Below, one piece after another: positions 25,170 to 36,985 of a stretch of DNA of 64,000 nucleotides (the stretch's first letter is position 1; the number at the start of each line of letters is the position of its first letter). The translations under genes and the position numbers were made by a program. The notes under the pieces are model-generated. The model searched no databases, was not told the origin of the DNA, and saw only the letters and a program-made list of their open reading frames with translations. Source of the DNA: Zhengitettix transpicula (Eukaryota > Arthropoda > Insecta > Orthoptera > Tetrigidae); NCBI GenBank assembly GCA_037074705.1, contig CM073594.1, positions 61,872,509-61,936,508 of the forward strand. The letters are read 5' to 3'.

Positions 25170-26310
25170 TACTTTGCATTCCTTCCAGATTTCGTTTCTG
25201 TATCTCTGTTTACTCTTAGATAGTTCAACGTTCGGTGATAAAATGTATCATGATCCAACTGAAACGTTTTAAGAAGTCTTCGCCGATAATAGTTTAAGAT
25301 CTTCTACCTCTAATTTATGTAAAAGATGGCCCAGTGATCGTTAAGTTTGCCCAACATATGATAAAACAGCGATTTTTTAAGTGTTTCTGAAAAAATCTGA
25401 AAGTCACGTCTCTCACGACTGGGATCATTAGTTGGTATATGGTGAAGAATGGAAATAATATTTAAGGAACAAAATTTTACAGTGGGGTCGTGGAAAATAT
25501 AATTTTACTCGAAAATGTGTAGAAAACTAGAAGTAAGCTTGTACCACTGAAAATGTGTGCCGATTGAAATTAAATACGGAAGTATAAAAATCGGCAGCTT
25601 TTTTTCAGAAGCTTGTAATAATCACTTTTAAATTATCGTTCAACTTTATATATCAGGTTCAATTCGTTTGAATGCGGGTACGTATATTAAATAAATTATT
25701 TATTTTCCTTTAATCAATCAATTTACTGTACAACCACTCTCGTCATTAACAAAGCAACGAAAAAGTAAACAAAGATAAGACCAACCCAAAGATATAAATT
25801 CCACTTATTATTATCAATAAAAATTATTACAAGCTTTTTTTTGCCGGTGCCATATAAATTTGAAAATTTTTCTTAATAACCTTCATAAAACTTTTGTGGT
25901 AAAAAAGAGGCGAGAACCGAAAACAGTTACTAGATCAAGCCAATTCGCTAAAAATGCTCATTCTCGGTTAACGTGTATTTGTTTTTACATTTATTTTGTA
26001 ATTAAGGATCTCAACCCAACTGAAACGTTAAATTGCAACAAATAATTCTATGAAGACTGAGGAAGAAAATATATAAAATATATCTGTAATAATAGAATAG
26101 AAATCTGAAGAACTTCATTCGCATTTTTTAATAACACAAACACTGTCACTATCACCTACAGTTATTTATATCGTTCTCGGTGTCTTGTTCAGAGTATGGA
26201 AACTTAAAACGTTTTTGAATAAAGTCTTCTCGGGCTTCTAACTGTGTAAACAATTGTATTATCTACACCGAGAGATACTACATTCTTTATTAAACGTTTT
26301 TACTTTCTTG
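24296..26310. other. gene-free stretch
   Basis: AT-rich, with no frame longer than 101 codons; the ones across 24874-25272 are inflated by the CT/CA microsatellite. No recognised repeat apart from that microsatellite. Confidence 0.5.
25118..25169. repeat. Compound CT/CA microsatellite
   Basis: (CT)n about 38 bases followed directly by (CA)n about 15 bases. Confidence 0.97.
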
Positions 26311-26644
26311 TTCCCATTGGAACCGTCGGCCAGCTGCCTCCTAAACGTGTCGAGGCAGGGCGAAGGTAATGATGCATCCCGACAGCAAACCCCACTCCCG
26401 CTATCAGAAGGGTTTGGGGCAAGTACCAAATGCCCAACCTACCTGATGCAGGTTTTTTAGGGTTTGTCCTTCATCACTTTTAGGTTTAATGCCGGGTAGG
26501 ATCATTAAACTACAGCCCAGCGGCCCTAGTGAACCCTTAGCTACCATTCTACACCCTTCCGCATCCCCCCATTTTAAATCCCTTCTTATGCGATTAAAGG
26601 GGAGTTGCCATTATGTGGATTACCCTCATGTAACTCTAAAAAAT
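26311..26644 (+). mobile_element. Interspersed repeat R, copy 1 (about 335 bp, full length)
   Basis: Starts with the small palindrome TTCCCATTGGAA and runs through CCAGCTGCCTCC, GGGCAAGTACCAAATGCC, TACCTGATGCAGG, AATGCCGGGTAGGATC and AAGGGGAGTTGCC to ATGTAACTCTAAA. Copies lie at 40473, 43645 (5'-truncated) and 48645 (3'-truncated). All that keep the 3' end finish in CTCTAAA plus A-rich sequence, so they were probably mobilised by LINE machinery. I see no clear tRNA A or B box, so calling it a SINE would be a guess. Confidence 0.8.
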
Positions 26645-27376
26645 TTTTTAAATATCAGAAAATACTACATACATTTGAATGAATATTATACAATTTTTGT
26701 ATCATATTTTCTCCGTAGAGAATAGTGAAAAATAAACGTAATCTAAATCTGTAAATATTCGAAACGCATTCTAGTGTCGAATTGAGATAAAAAATGTAAA
26801 AGTCATAATTTTAGCATCGTAATGCTTTATTTTTTATTTTTAAATTTGATACGAAAAATGTTGCGAGTGAGCAGTTCAAACGCGGTCGTGACTCCCTTTG
26901 TGAATCCCGCGTTACCCTGGTTACAGCGCGGAATCCCTGGTCATGGCGGCGCGCTGCTAGCAAATTGTATTTTTAATTTATGTTTGAGGATCGTATATTT
27001 TGCAACGCTCGTATATCACAGAGTTGCAGCGCGTTGTGCAAGACTTTGTGCGTTTTGCGGAGAAGTTAACTTGGAAGCGTGATGAAAGAGTGCCGTAAAT
27101 CTCCACCGAGGCTTGGCCACCCCTTGCGGATCAGCCTTCCAGGATCTGGATTTTGGGGATCCCCAAGAAAAATCGCAAGTATTTAAATGTACTGCACAGT
27201 TTTAAGGATGCCAGCTATAAACTAACTAAGGAAATAAATCTGGGAAAACAGTAAGTTTAAATCATTGTGTTGTGACAAACTGAGTGTTGGAGAAAAATAC
27301 TATACTGGAACTGTTAGATTCTGTAAGGATGCGTAAGTAAAGTTCTATAAAAGTTTGAATTTAACGTCTATTTTGA
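26645..27376. other. gene-free stretch
   Basis: A locally GC-rich patch at 26870-27080 has an 86-codon frame with no motif. Otherwise AT-rich and unrecognised. Confidence 0.5.
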
Positions 27377-27677
27377 ATTAATAAAACAGTTGATGACCTT
27401 ATACAGACCCTTTTTATTTTTAATTGTAACGTTTAGATACCTTTTCGTATCCTTTTCAGGTATTTTCCAAATTAATATAATAAATTAGCACAATTAAACG
27501 ATTAACAAGTTATTAAATTCACACAGTTTTGAAAAAGGGCTCCGTGACACACAATTCACTTAACGCGTTAAAGTTTATTATATTAATTTGGAAAATACCT
27601 GAAGAAGATACAAATAGGTGTTGAAACGTCGTCACAATAAAAAGAAGTGTCTGTATAAAGCCAATTGTTTTATTAAA
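27377..27677. mobile_element. Foldback element B, copy 1
   Basis: Arms 27377-27487 and 27572-27677 are reverse complements over about 105 bp, and the outer end reads AATAAAACAGTTGATGACC. Each arm carries the two-box motif. The left arm (minus strand) has CTGAAAA (27453-27459), a perfect GATAC/GTATC stem (27436-27440 with 27447-27451) and TAAAC. The right arm (plus) has CTGAAGA (27599-27605), GATAC/GTGTT (pairs with two wobbles) and GAAAC (27623-27627). The loop of about 85 bp is AT-rich. No coding. Likely a non-autonomous Penelope-related element. Confidence 0.8.
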
Positions 27678-30600
27678 GTTCTATATTTTTTTTTGCAGGG
27701 ATGATTGAATTTACATGTACAAGTCTTGTTTATATTTATTTTCTGGCGTTTTGAAATACGTTATTTTTTGTTTCCCTCCAAAAACAACTTTCAATGGACC
27801 ATGGTTCAGATTTGAAAAAAATATTCCTGGTTTTAGTGAATATTTATTTATACCGTTTAATAAATTAATTATTGTGAACATACACTTACGCTTGATAGAC
27901 GTTAAATGTCAAGGTGGTCAAATAATTAATTTTCTGAGGATGAATAAATACATATAGTCTTATTAAACAGGTAGATATAATTCATTCTGATATTTAATGG
28001 TTTAAACATTCATCGTTCTTCAATTCGAACACCTGTAATCTTTATTTGACAACAATAAGCTTCGCAGAATCAAATAAATTAAATATGTGTACTTACCGTG
28101 GTTAGAATATACGAGAATATTTACATAGGAGCCAGTGTTCTAAATATATGAAATTAAGACGTTTTCTCGTTAATCGTGGTAAGCTGTGCCGTCTCTCCTA
28201 ATCCCGGGCGCAGTCTTACCCGTCATATAAAAAATTAATTAAAAATATTTCGCTTTCGGACGACGTTCAGGTAAAATATAAGATTTATTTCGTATCTGCC
28301 TGTTTTTTTCCGTCTTAATATCTTAAAGCGATTTATTTTTCTAGTTTCATTTCAATCCAATTAAATTACGTAAGTTTGTTTTGAGGAAGGAGAGTATGAA
28401 TTATATGGACGTTCTTATGAATATTTTCTTTTGTAGTACAGAATAAATTTTAAATAAAACAGCCTTGAATGTTACTTATGTTTTTACACTAAATTAACAC
28501 ATGTTTCGTTTCCAATTTAAAGCAGCTTCAGATGGCAAGTAAGTTAATTCTCGAATCTATCCTGGACCGTCTGGATAAATGTGAAAGGAAACATTGTGTA
28601 ATTAAGTGTTTTAATGCCTATAGAATTGAAGGCCACTTGATATTCCAATTGCGTGGCAGCTTCGGTTCTATTCTTTATTTTGTAATCCGGGCAATTGCAC
28701 TCACATTTTATGCATGAACCGTATTTGAAGTCACTAAATTAAGGAGATGGCGCCTCACTGGTGGTTTTGTGGTCTCGGTGTTGACATTGAGTGAAATATA
28801 TTTTCTTTTTCCCCCCCCAAGATCGTAGCTGATTAGTTCGGGCTCCGGACGCAAGAGCGGAACTGCGATTTCGAGATTTGGTGGGCGTTACTTCCCGTGA
28901 CCAAGGTTGTCATTTCTTCTTTTCCGCAACAGCTCTCGAAAGCCAGTATTACATTCAGAATCCTTTGAAGATCGAATTCTATACTCAAACCCCACAAACC
29001 TCTACTTACGGCTTCAGTACCTCGCACACTGACGTTGCTGTGGTTCTTTGATCTCTTCTACTTAAACCTTACAAAATTAATTATATATTGGCTTTAAGTT
29101 AGTATAACCCTATATTGAAGAAGAAGATAGGATTAAGGATTATCGCTTTTCTTATGAACTCTATAATAATTTTTCCCATGACCACGCTACTACTACCTGA
29201 TAAATCGCGTTTGATAAGAGCTGTATGTCGGTACGATTTTTTTTAGACAGAACTTCGAGCAATTGATTTGTCAGTAGAGCGTACCTCAGCGTAAAGCCAT
29301 TGATTGCTCATAGGCGGCCTTAAAATAGCCCAGGCCGTTTCCAGACCGCCACAAATCAGAGCTTCAAGCATGTAATCTCGAGCAGCTTATTTGTCAGGCA
29401 GTGTACTTCGGTCGGTTTAGCATTTACTTCCAACGATGGGAGCACCCAGTCTAATAACAATAACTCACATATGGCAGCAGGCGAACTTATGTCGGTGAGC
29501 AGCATGACAGAAACACCTTCGATTATAATTATTAGAGCCTGTTACTCAGGTCGTCAATTATGAAGTATTTACCCCCCTCATCACAGAAAAAGTGTTATTC
29601 ATCCAAAAACATGGTGATGTCCTTCAATACTGATTAATTTTTTTCCTGTACGCTCTTTAACCTGAAATTGTATAAAATATCTAGCCTACGTTGTTAATTG
29701 AGAGAGTAGAAATACAATAATTAAAATTCATTGAAATCTGTTTGTTTTTAGTTTAGCCCGTTCAGACAGACACGTTAACGTTTGGTGTGTGTATATATAT
29801 ATATTGTTTATATATATATATATATATATATATGGAGATAAACAATTTGTAATGCAAGTTTTATTAAAATTTTTCTTTAATATTATTTTCGACCAGAGCA
29901 TTGTTTAGCACTAGAATGCAGAAACTGTAAAGGTTGATACGCGATTATTGTCGGAAAAGCGTATATAAGACGCTCAGAACTTTGGCGGAAACCTGGAGAG
30001 TGGTTTTGGAGCCTGGCCGGAGTGGTCATGGCGAAAGTCATGCAATACGAGTCTGCTTGAGACTGCAAACGATAATGTTTTGCAGCTTGTCTTGGGACTT
30101 TAACCAGTCTAAATAAATAGGACGACGTAAAGTTTGTGAACAGTCGTAAGAAAGGCGCCGAAATTTTGTGAAGTGAAACGATATAGCGATCAGTGTTACG
30201 GCCTGTTAATTAAATATTTTCTTTAAACTAAAATCCCTGAGGAGTTCACAGTACAGTGCCAGAGCAACTCTAAATAAAATAGTATGTAGAAACTTTATTT
30301 TGTAAACCGTTATGTAAATATAATTTAACGTCAGATTTCTCTAGTATTTTTGTTAGATTCTTTTATACAATTCTGTTATTCTGAAAATTTAATTAGTATT
30401 TTCTTTGGTAAATTTAGATGACAATTGCAAATCAATATCACTATTAGAGGCCCAGTAAGCGGTCCTGAGATTATGAATATCATTAAAGCTGTGGCAATTA
30501 GTTAAAAACATAAAAATGTACTTAATTTAAAGTAAATCGAAATATTAATAAAGAATCATTTGTTATCCCTTTGAAAAAAAATTGTTTAAATTCAAGGTAG

Positions 30601-30883
30601 AAGCCTGTTAATGTTCTTCCTTTTTAAAATTTCGAATACTACATAATTTGACACTCCAACGTGGGGCTTGTTCATTAATAATTTTCCATATTACATAATT
30701 TGGCTGCAACGTGGTGGCATTTTTTGGTATTAATTTAATTGCATATTATGTAATACTGTAGTTTTAACGAAACGAAGGATAATATAAGATTATAGAGTCG
30801 CCAAACTCCAAACAGGTTTTTGACGTATGGTATTAGGTCATGTTCCATAGAGCCTATAGATAATTTGAGATTCAGGGTGTGGA
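27678..30883. other. gene-free stretch with small repeats
   Basis: No gene recognised. Bases 29251-29290 and 29372-29415 are diverged direct repeats (TCGAGCAATTGATTTGTCAG against TCGAGCAGCTTATTTGTCAG). Bases 29791-29834 are an AT microsatellite. Bases 30636-30680 and 30688-30733 are a short tandem pair with the core TACATAATTTG..CAACGTGG. C8 run at 28811. The longest frames are 80 codons or fewer, without motifs. Confidence 0.55.
29791..29834. repeat. AT microsatellite
   Basis: (TA)n run interrupted once by TTGTT. Confidence 0.95.
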
Positions 30884-30955
30884 ATGCCCCAGAAACGTTG
30901 TTTGGTATATTACCCATTTTTTGTCTGTTTTGGCTATCTTTCGTATTCATGAAAT
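30884..30955 (+). mobile_element. Penelope-type pLTR fragment, family A, 3' part
   Basis: CCCCAGAAACGTTGT, TTTGTCTG and TTGGCTATCTTTC lie in the same order and spacing as in the pLTR at 230-300. The first box and the 5' half are missing. Confidence 0.7.
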
Positions 30956-31189
30956 AGAAGAAGTTACAATAAAAGAAATTAAGAGTAAACTAATATAATT
31001 AGTTTAAAAAATAAGCTAGGTTTAGGGACATTATTTCAACAATACTACATGTTTATAGGATTATATTAATTAAAGGTTAATTTTGTAACTGTTAATAAAA
31101 GAATTAATATTTTACTGGCCTGAAAAGAACAGTTGAAAGGTATCTGAAAATAGAGATTAACTAACTATTAATCTATCTACTTTAGTTTA

Positions 31190-31420
31190 TAACGGAGCAC
31201 TATCACTCCACTTCACTTTACTGCAGTACCCTAGAGAGTTCAGATTAAGTCTAAATTTTCTTTCCGTTAGAAAACTTTCTCCGAAAACTCTAGCAGATAC
31301 ATTGTTCCAGTTTTTTATTGTCCTATTTGGGAATGAATATTTTCCAACGTCTGTTGTTTGCCTGACTGACATTTAACTTTAACATGTGGTCAGTCCTCTC
31401 GTACCGAGTCGGTTCATTTT
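31190..31420 (-). pseudogene. LINE ORF2 C-terminal fragment (GKYSFPNRTIKNWN type)
   Basis: On the minus strand, TRYERTDHMLKLNV is followed, after a one-base frameshift, by VRQTTDVGKYSFPNRTIKNW. This is the terminal block of several arthropod non-LTR retrotransposon ORF2 proteins (..R.DH..K...R..DVGKYSFxNRTIxxWNxLPA..). About 75 residues survive. No reverse-transcriptase boxes or identifiable 3' tail remain. It is a different LINE family from those at 10.2, 16.2 and 36-38 kb. Confidence 0.72.
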
Positions 31421-32837
31421 TTGACGTATGCCATTAAATTATTTACAAAATATTTTTATTAATAAATATAAAAACGTCGTTACGAATCCAATTAATTAAA
31501 TTCTTTAATCGAACACGAGGATTAGCTAGCAAATATTTGATCAGTCATTTAATAAATATTATTTTAGTATCTTGAAACTGTGCAATGTTGCCTGGGAGTT
31601 TATATGAATATAGTAATGCTGTTGTAATTGAATTCTCTCTGTTGACAGTGTTTTGTTCTTTTTGTATAATCTTCACTGTTTCTCATTCTGAAAAAATTAT
31701 GGTTTCCGAATTGGAGATTTTTTTTTGCATTCCCAACAACATTAACTATTGTAAGAAAGATCCCTAAATGTTATTCTCTTTTCAATAATGAAAGTTCTCT
31801 CTTTCCCTGAAGAATTATTTCCGAAAATTAACCGTTTGTCAATAAGGAGTAAAATGATTCATAAGTTTAATTTTCTAAGGTTAATATCATTACAGTTTGA
31901 CATCATTGGATCAACATTAGTCATAGCTCAGGTTAATTTGTTGGCAAGTCTATTAATGTGCTTTTATAAAATTTGGTTCATTGTCTATAGACTATTATTT
32001 AAGATGATTTCTCAATATTTCCGTAAAGACATTACAATAGTCAGGGAAAATTTAAAACTTTTTTTTTCATACAAACAGGAAGCAGTGGTCGGGAGAAAGT
32101 ATTTCCGTCTTGTCGTGTGTATTTAAGTACAACTCAAATGGAAGATGAATCACCACTTCCGAATCAGCGGTATGTTTTTTCCCGTAAGATGGAGGGAAGA
32201 CACAACAAAGTTGCATTCTTAATGAGCCCTTGAATGTAATACATCGTATCAGACTCGAAAGATAAAAGCTAAGCTTCACGGGCACAAGTTCACCAGCAAA
32301 GGTCCGAGAACTGAGATACTACGGACCACTATCGTCTCTGTTTTGATCAGGCACATGGACATGTGATTTAGTGCCGACCTCTATCCCAGTTTCGTACATC
32401 TCCAAAAGCTTGCCCATCACAGTGGAAGTATTCACTTGCCTCCAAACAGGATAAAACCTTTTTTCTACCTGCGATTTAAAACTGTTTTCCTTCCTGTGTA
32501 CACGAAGGCCGGTGCAGTCATTCGGACAATGCATTCCTTTAAAGCTATATTACGCTTTCTCATAAATCATAACCAATTTGCAATAGTTAACTGTTCTTCA
32601 CAACAACGTATGACTTCACAGCACTGTATTAATCCATTAGTTACAGTCGTAAAGAAGGGGGAAGTCCCTCACCTTAGCCACGTGTTGGTTCATGATGCTT
32701 AAGGTAATCCATTAATCGTCACTGCAGAAAATATACAAGGATCATATGCAATGTATTTCCCAGAAATATAGCTCACATCTTAAATTCTGGTAATTATGAG
32801 ATGCAAGGTATAAGAGTTGTACTTTTAAAAAAAATGA
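31421..32837. other. gene-free stretch
   Basis: The longest frame is 112 codons on the plus strand (31788-32126), leucine- and isoleucine-rich with hydrophobic runs but no recognisable family. In sequence this AT-rich it may be chance. Nothing else seen. Confidence 0.45.
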
Positions 32838-33451
32838 TGATACGGAAAGTATAGGAGTGGATACGAATATGACCATCAGCTTCAATATTTGAAACGCATA
32901 ATAAAAAGGATTGCTGAAAAATAAGTTACTCTTGAGGATCCGAACAAATATTATACTCATTCAAAGGTGAAAATTTTATTCGCATTGACCAAACCTTTAT
33001 ATAATAAAAAAAAATTACATCAAATGGAATTTCTGTCTACTTTCATCTAAAATAAATAGACCTTATAGCTTAATAAGTGCCAAAAAATATTCTAAGACTT
33101 TGGGACCTCTTCTGGATAAGGAAGTCTTTAATTAAATAAGTATATATATAGTATAAAACAGAAGATAAGGAAAGTAGAGGAGTGGATACGAATATGACCA
33201 TCAGCTTCAATATTTGAAACGCATAATAAAAAGGATCGCTGAAAAATAAGTCACTCTTGAGGATCCGAACAAATATTATACCCATTCAAAGATGAAAATT
33301 TCATTCGCATTGACCAAACTTTTATATATAAAAATTTATTACTTCAAATGGAATTTCTGTCTACTTTCATCTAAAATAAATAGGCCTTATAGCTTAATAT
33401 GTGCCAAAAAATATTCTAAAACTTTGGGACCTCTTCTGGATAAGGAAGTCT
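32838..33451 (+). repeat. Recent tandem duplication, unit about 290 bp, period 325 bp
   Basis: Bases 32838-33127 and 33163-33451 are nearly identical (roughly 92% by eye), from GGAAAGTAxAGGAGTGG to GACCTCTTCTGGATAAGG. They are separated by about 35 bp of AT-rich spacer. Both units contain the same partly palindromic end (ACTT..AAGT). The unit is not found elsewhere in the window, and the high identity implies a young event. No coding potential. Confidence 0.88.
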
Positions 33452-36089
33452 AAAAAAATATATAGTATTTATTATTCCGTTTTAATTGTATGGCTATTGT
33501 GCTTTTGTCCTGCCGCTTAAAGGATGCCTCGTCTGTCTCCTATTAGCTATTGTTTCCTGGGACGGAGACTTCCTGCATTCCATCCCTTTACCTACGCTAT
33601 TGTCCAGTTTCTATTTTTGCTCGGGCAAATCATTAAAACGAAGAACAGGGTTTCAAAGTCGAATAAAAACGTCCCGGTGACATTTGGAAACACGGAAACA
33701 GTCGTTTAAGCAAGAATTTTGGTTTTACTGTGACATCGTAGATAATTGTAGTTTCGAGTTGATTTAAAGGTTGTTGAATGAACACCTGCTGGCCCAAGCC
33801 CCAGTTCTATTCATAGCCTAAACGATCCTCTACCTCCAGCTTAAGCGTGTACTTTGTAGCCTAGAAACATGACAACTTGAAGACTGTCATCTATAAATAC
33901 GAGAGCGTTGCTTTGAAGAATCCACCCACTGGCGCTTATTGAGGTTATTTTCAGTTCGTAGCCAAAATCAGACTCTTTGACTACGAATCCTTCTATGAGT
34001 TTGGATTTTTTTTTAAAAAAAATTCAATGTAAAAGTGCCACGTGTCTCGAGTGCAAAACGGTTCGGACTGTATCGTGATAAATACTATTGTCATACGGAA
34101 AAATATTTTCCTTTCATGAAAGAAATATTTTTCTATCATTTAAGCGTCGAATGCTGATTCACTTCTACCTCTGTGGCTGGGCGGAATCAAGTAGCTATAT
34201 GAAGATTTTATCATGGTCTGGACATTAGTTCTTCCATTTCACGTGAAACGACGATGTGCTGCTTCTCTTCTGACCTTTTTCTCTAAACCTTAATTTTCTT
34301 CTTTTTACTTTCTCTACCGATATGTGTGGATTTAAATCAGCCTCTCAAAACGCACGACTAAGATTTTAAGCTGAAGAGGAGGATATGAAAGAAAGAGTTT
34401 TATTCGGAGAAGTTAACACGTGCTCGGACTTTGATAAAGTATCCTTGGAGTGTTTGATATGGCATTCCCCAAGTGTTACTAAGAGAACGTTGTTGTTTTT
34501 CAGTAGTTCAAGGGGAATGAAATTTATTGTTTCACAAACAATCAAAGTTTATTTTTTTCAACTTTTCATCATGGCGACGTGTGAGCGTGCGGTCCGGATC
34601 TGGTGAGGCGCGTCCTTGGAAGTGTGGCTTCTGTGACCCAGGGGGATAACTTATCGGTGAAGAACTGAAATAAATTAGTAACACAAGGTCCAGACAGCAG
34701 AAAGGGCATGCTTCGTCAGCACAGAGACACACACACACCAGACCCCTTCCTACAAAAATCAGCCGAGCTGATGAGCGTCTTCCAGGAAATGAGGTTATTC
34801 TACCTGGCTGTATTCTAGGATCTGTGGTGATTAAAGTTAATCCCTGGCCGCTTTCGTGTCCGGAAAGCCTCCTCAAACTAAATTAATATTTAGGCTTTGA
34901 AAGTTAGAAACGTTCCGCCGTACTCCTAGGAACTAATACGATGATTGCCGCTTGCCTTTGGTTTCCAAAAATTATCTAGTTACAAAATTAAGAACATATT
35001 GTTGATATTTAAAAACGGAAATTAAGTTTGAGATTGTAAATATTGCCTGTGAAGTACGCAAAACATAATTAAAAGGTGAAGTGGACAAGCGAAATAGGAA
35101 TTGTACCAAAGTGAAGAATGCTAAAAACTCAGCGAGATGAATGATGATGAAATGAAGTCGTACAATTGAATGGAAATTCAGAAGTAAAGCATGGGATATT
35201 TAGATGTTTGCATCTGAATTATATAATTTTCGAGCGATTACTATTTTGAATCCAGAGAAAATTCTTTCAGTGCGGTCTGAAACTGAATAATAAAGAAGCG
35301 TGTACTCATATCGTGTAAATAGTTGTTAAGTCCATTCCAGTTTAATTTCGTTTGATGTATATTTAGCGGGATCTGATCTCGTATAAATTTGAAACGGTAT
35401 TGTGGAATTCTACAGCGGCAACAATAATAGAATCGGGAGTGGCTGTGTAGAAATAGAGGTTCCTCCATATAATTCAGATATCAGTAGTGACGTTTCAGGG
35501 ATTTAAAGCTGCCAACGTGTTCTCATGTCGTTTATTTAGCTTTGTAACACTTAGCATGCCCTGAATTCCACCCGGAAGGCGATGTCGGGACTAGAAATAG
35601 CGGGGACGCCGCGCTGCGTACACGTTCACGACGTTTACACTCGGCTTTATCGGCCTTTATCAATTTTTAATATAAGGTACACACAAACCAGCTCCATTAT
35701 CGAAAGACACGTGTGGGCCGCGCCGGTTAAAGTAGAACGTTTCTCAGATAGGAACCACGCAATTGTCTCGTTCGTGTCTGGAACGTTAGCGGCAGCACTC
35801 GACGTCACCAAGCTAAACAATTGCGTCGTGAATGGAAAATAATTCACACGAATTATGGTCATCGAAAAAGCGTGGAACTTCGTACACAAAATTATAAGTC
35901 ACGGGACATGAAAATGTAGGCAGCAACTGGCGATTGGCTCGGATAAAATAGTTCTCTGATGTCAGATAAATATAAATATTTTGAAGAGTGGAATGTGAAA
36001 GAAACGGATCAGTACGTCGACCTCCGAGCTGTCCCTGAAGTTTCTACGGTGTCGTACGAAAATTAAAACAATGCAAAATGTTGTTGGTA
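33452..36089. other. gene-free stretch
   Basis: No gene recognised. A near-perfect palindrome of about 36 bp is centred at 34118 (GAAAAATATTTT..AAATATTTTTC). GC-rich patches at 34570-34650 and 35570-35800 have open frames of at most 114 codons without motifs. Confidence 0.5.
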
Positions 36090-36679
36090 TGATGGAGTAA
36101 CCGCAGTTCCTCGAATTGATGAAACATAAACTTCTATACTCAGAACAGAAAACAAAGAAGAAACCTGCATGAAAAAACGAATAAATTATCAATCTACTTA
36201 AATAAATAAAAAAAATACGCAAAAAATTGATACAAAGTGCAAAAAGGTAAAAATTCAATTCAACTAAATTTATGTAAAAAATACACCTCAAAATCAGGGA
36301 AATCAACAACCAAAAACTCTCCCTCCTCAACACCACAGATAATTCCATCTGGAGAATAACTAGAGAAATACTTAATGAAAAATCAGACATCCTTCTACTT
36401 CTTTTTCATAACTCAGAATAGCACTCGTCTGCCCAAGAAAAAGTGGACCTTCTCGCTAAAAATCCTTTCTTATCAATTTACACCCTATTCCCACACCCAC
36501 CCTGCTCTGAACTCTCGCATTCAATTAGATCTAACCCCAACTAATAATAATACTAATTCATAAACTTTATTTATCTACAAAAACATTGTGACAACCATAT
36601 CGATATTAAAAAATAAAACTTCTCCAGGCATTGACCAAATAAACACCAATCACTTAAACGCCCTACCCCCCCCCAAGTG
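36090..36679 (+). pseudogene. Jockey-like LINE ORF2, first sense segment
   Basis: In broken frames this reads the region before the reverse transcriptase in Jockey-group ORF2: a basic helix-type stretch (about 36110-36300), then EINNQKLSLLNTTDNSIWRI and TREILNEKSD, a run with SSAQEKVDLLA, and KTSPGIDQINTNHLNAL, the start of the RT domain (KxxPGxDxIxxxxLK). Stops and frameshifts occur throughout. The segment ends at a C-run/G-run junction near 36665-36685, where an antisense segment of the same element begins. Confidence 0.85.
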
Positions 36680-36985
36680 GGGGGATATCTGATTGTTTTT
36701 AAAAGTATTGCTATGGTTTTTCTTCAGATGGAATTAACTGTTCTGTTGAGTGTTTTTTTTAAAAAAAAAAATTGGTGGAATTGAGTTTTGATATTTGTGC
36801 ACTTCGTTTGTATATATAACTTTTTTTATATATCTGGTTGTTTATTTCCCTAATTTTGAGGTGTATTTTTTTAAAAAATTTAGTTGAATTAAGTTTTTAC
36901 CTGTTTTCACTTTGTATCAATTTTTTGTATAGGTGTTTTTTTGTATTTAAGTAGATTGATAATTTCTTCGTTTCTTTCTACTAAG
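36680..36985 (-). mobile_element. Inverted internal duplication within the LINE
   Basis: Bases 36827-36975 are the reverse complement of 36163-36306. The match resumes with 36681-36740 against about 36335-36392, with about 100 bases extra between. This is the N-terminal part of the same LINE in antisense, wedged between two sense parts. About 30 bases of RT sequence seem to be replaced at the insertion point. Cause unknown: twin priming or a later rearrangement would each fit. Confidence 0.8.

Noticed and set aside
33094..33127. GACCTCTTCTGG palindromic end of the tandem duplication as another ribozyme motif
   Set aside because: The second box (GAAAC) is absent in both units; only a weak resemblance to the first box remains.
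32838..33451. CRISPR-like array
   Set aside because: Only two long units with a short AT spacer; it is a simple tandem duplication in eukaryotic DNA.
35962..36390. 142-codon minus-strand frame with hydrophobic segments
   Set aside because: Antisense of the Jockey-like LINE; the sense strand explains the sequence.
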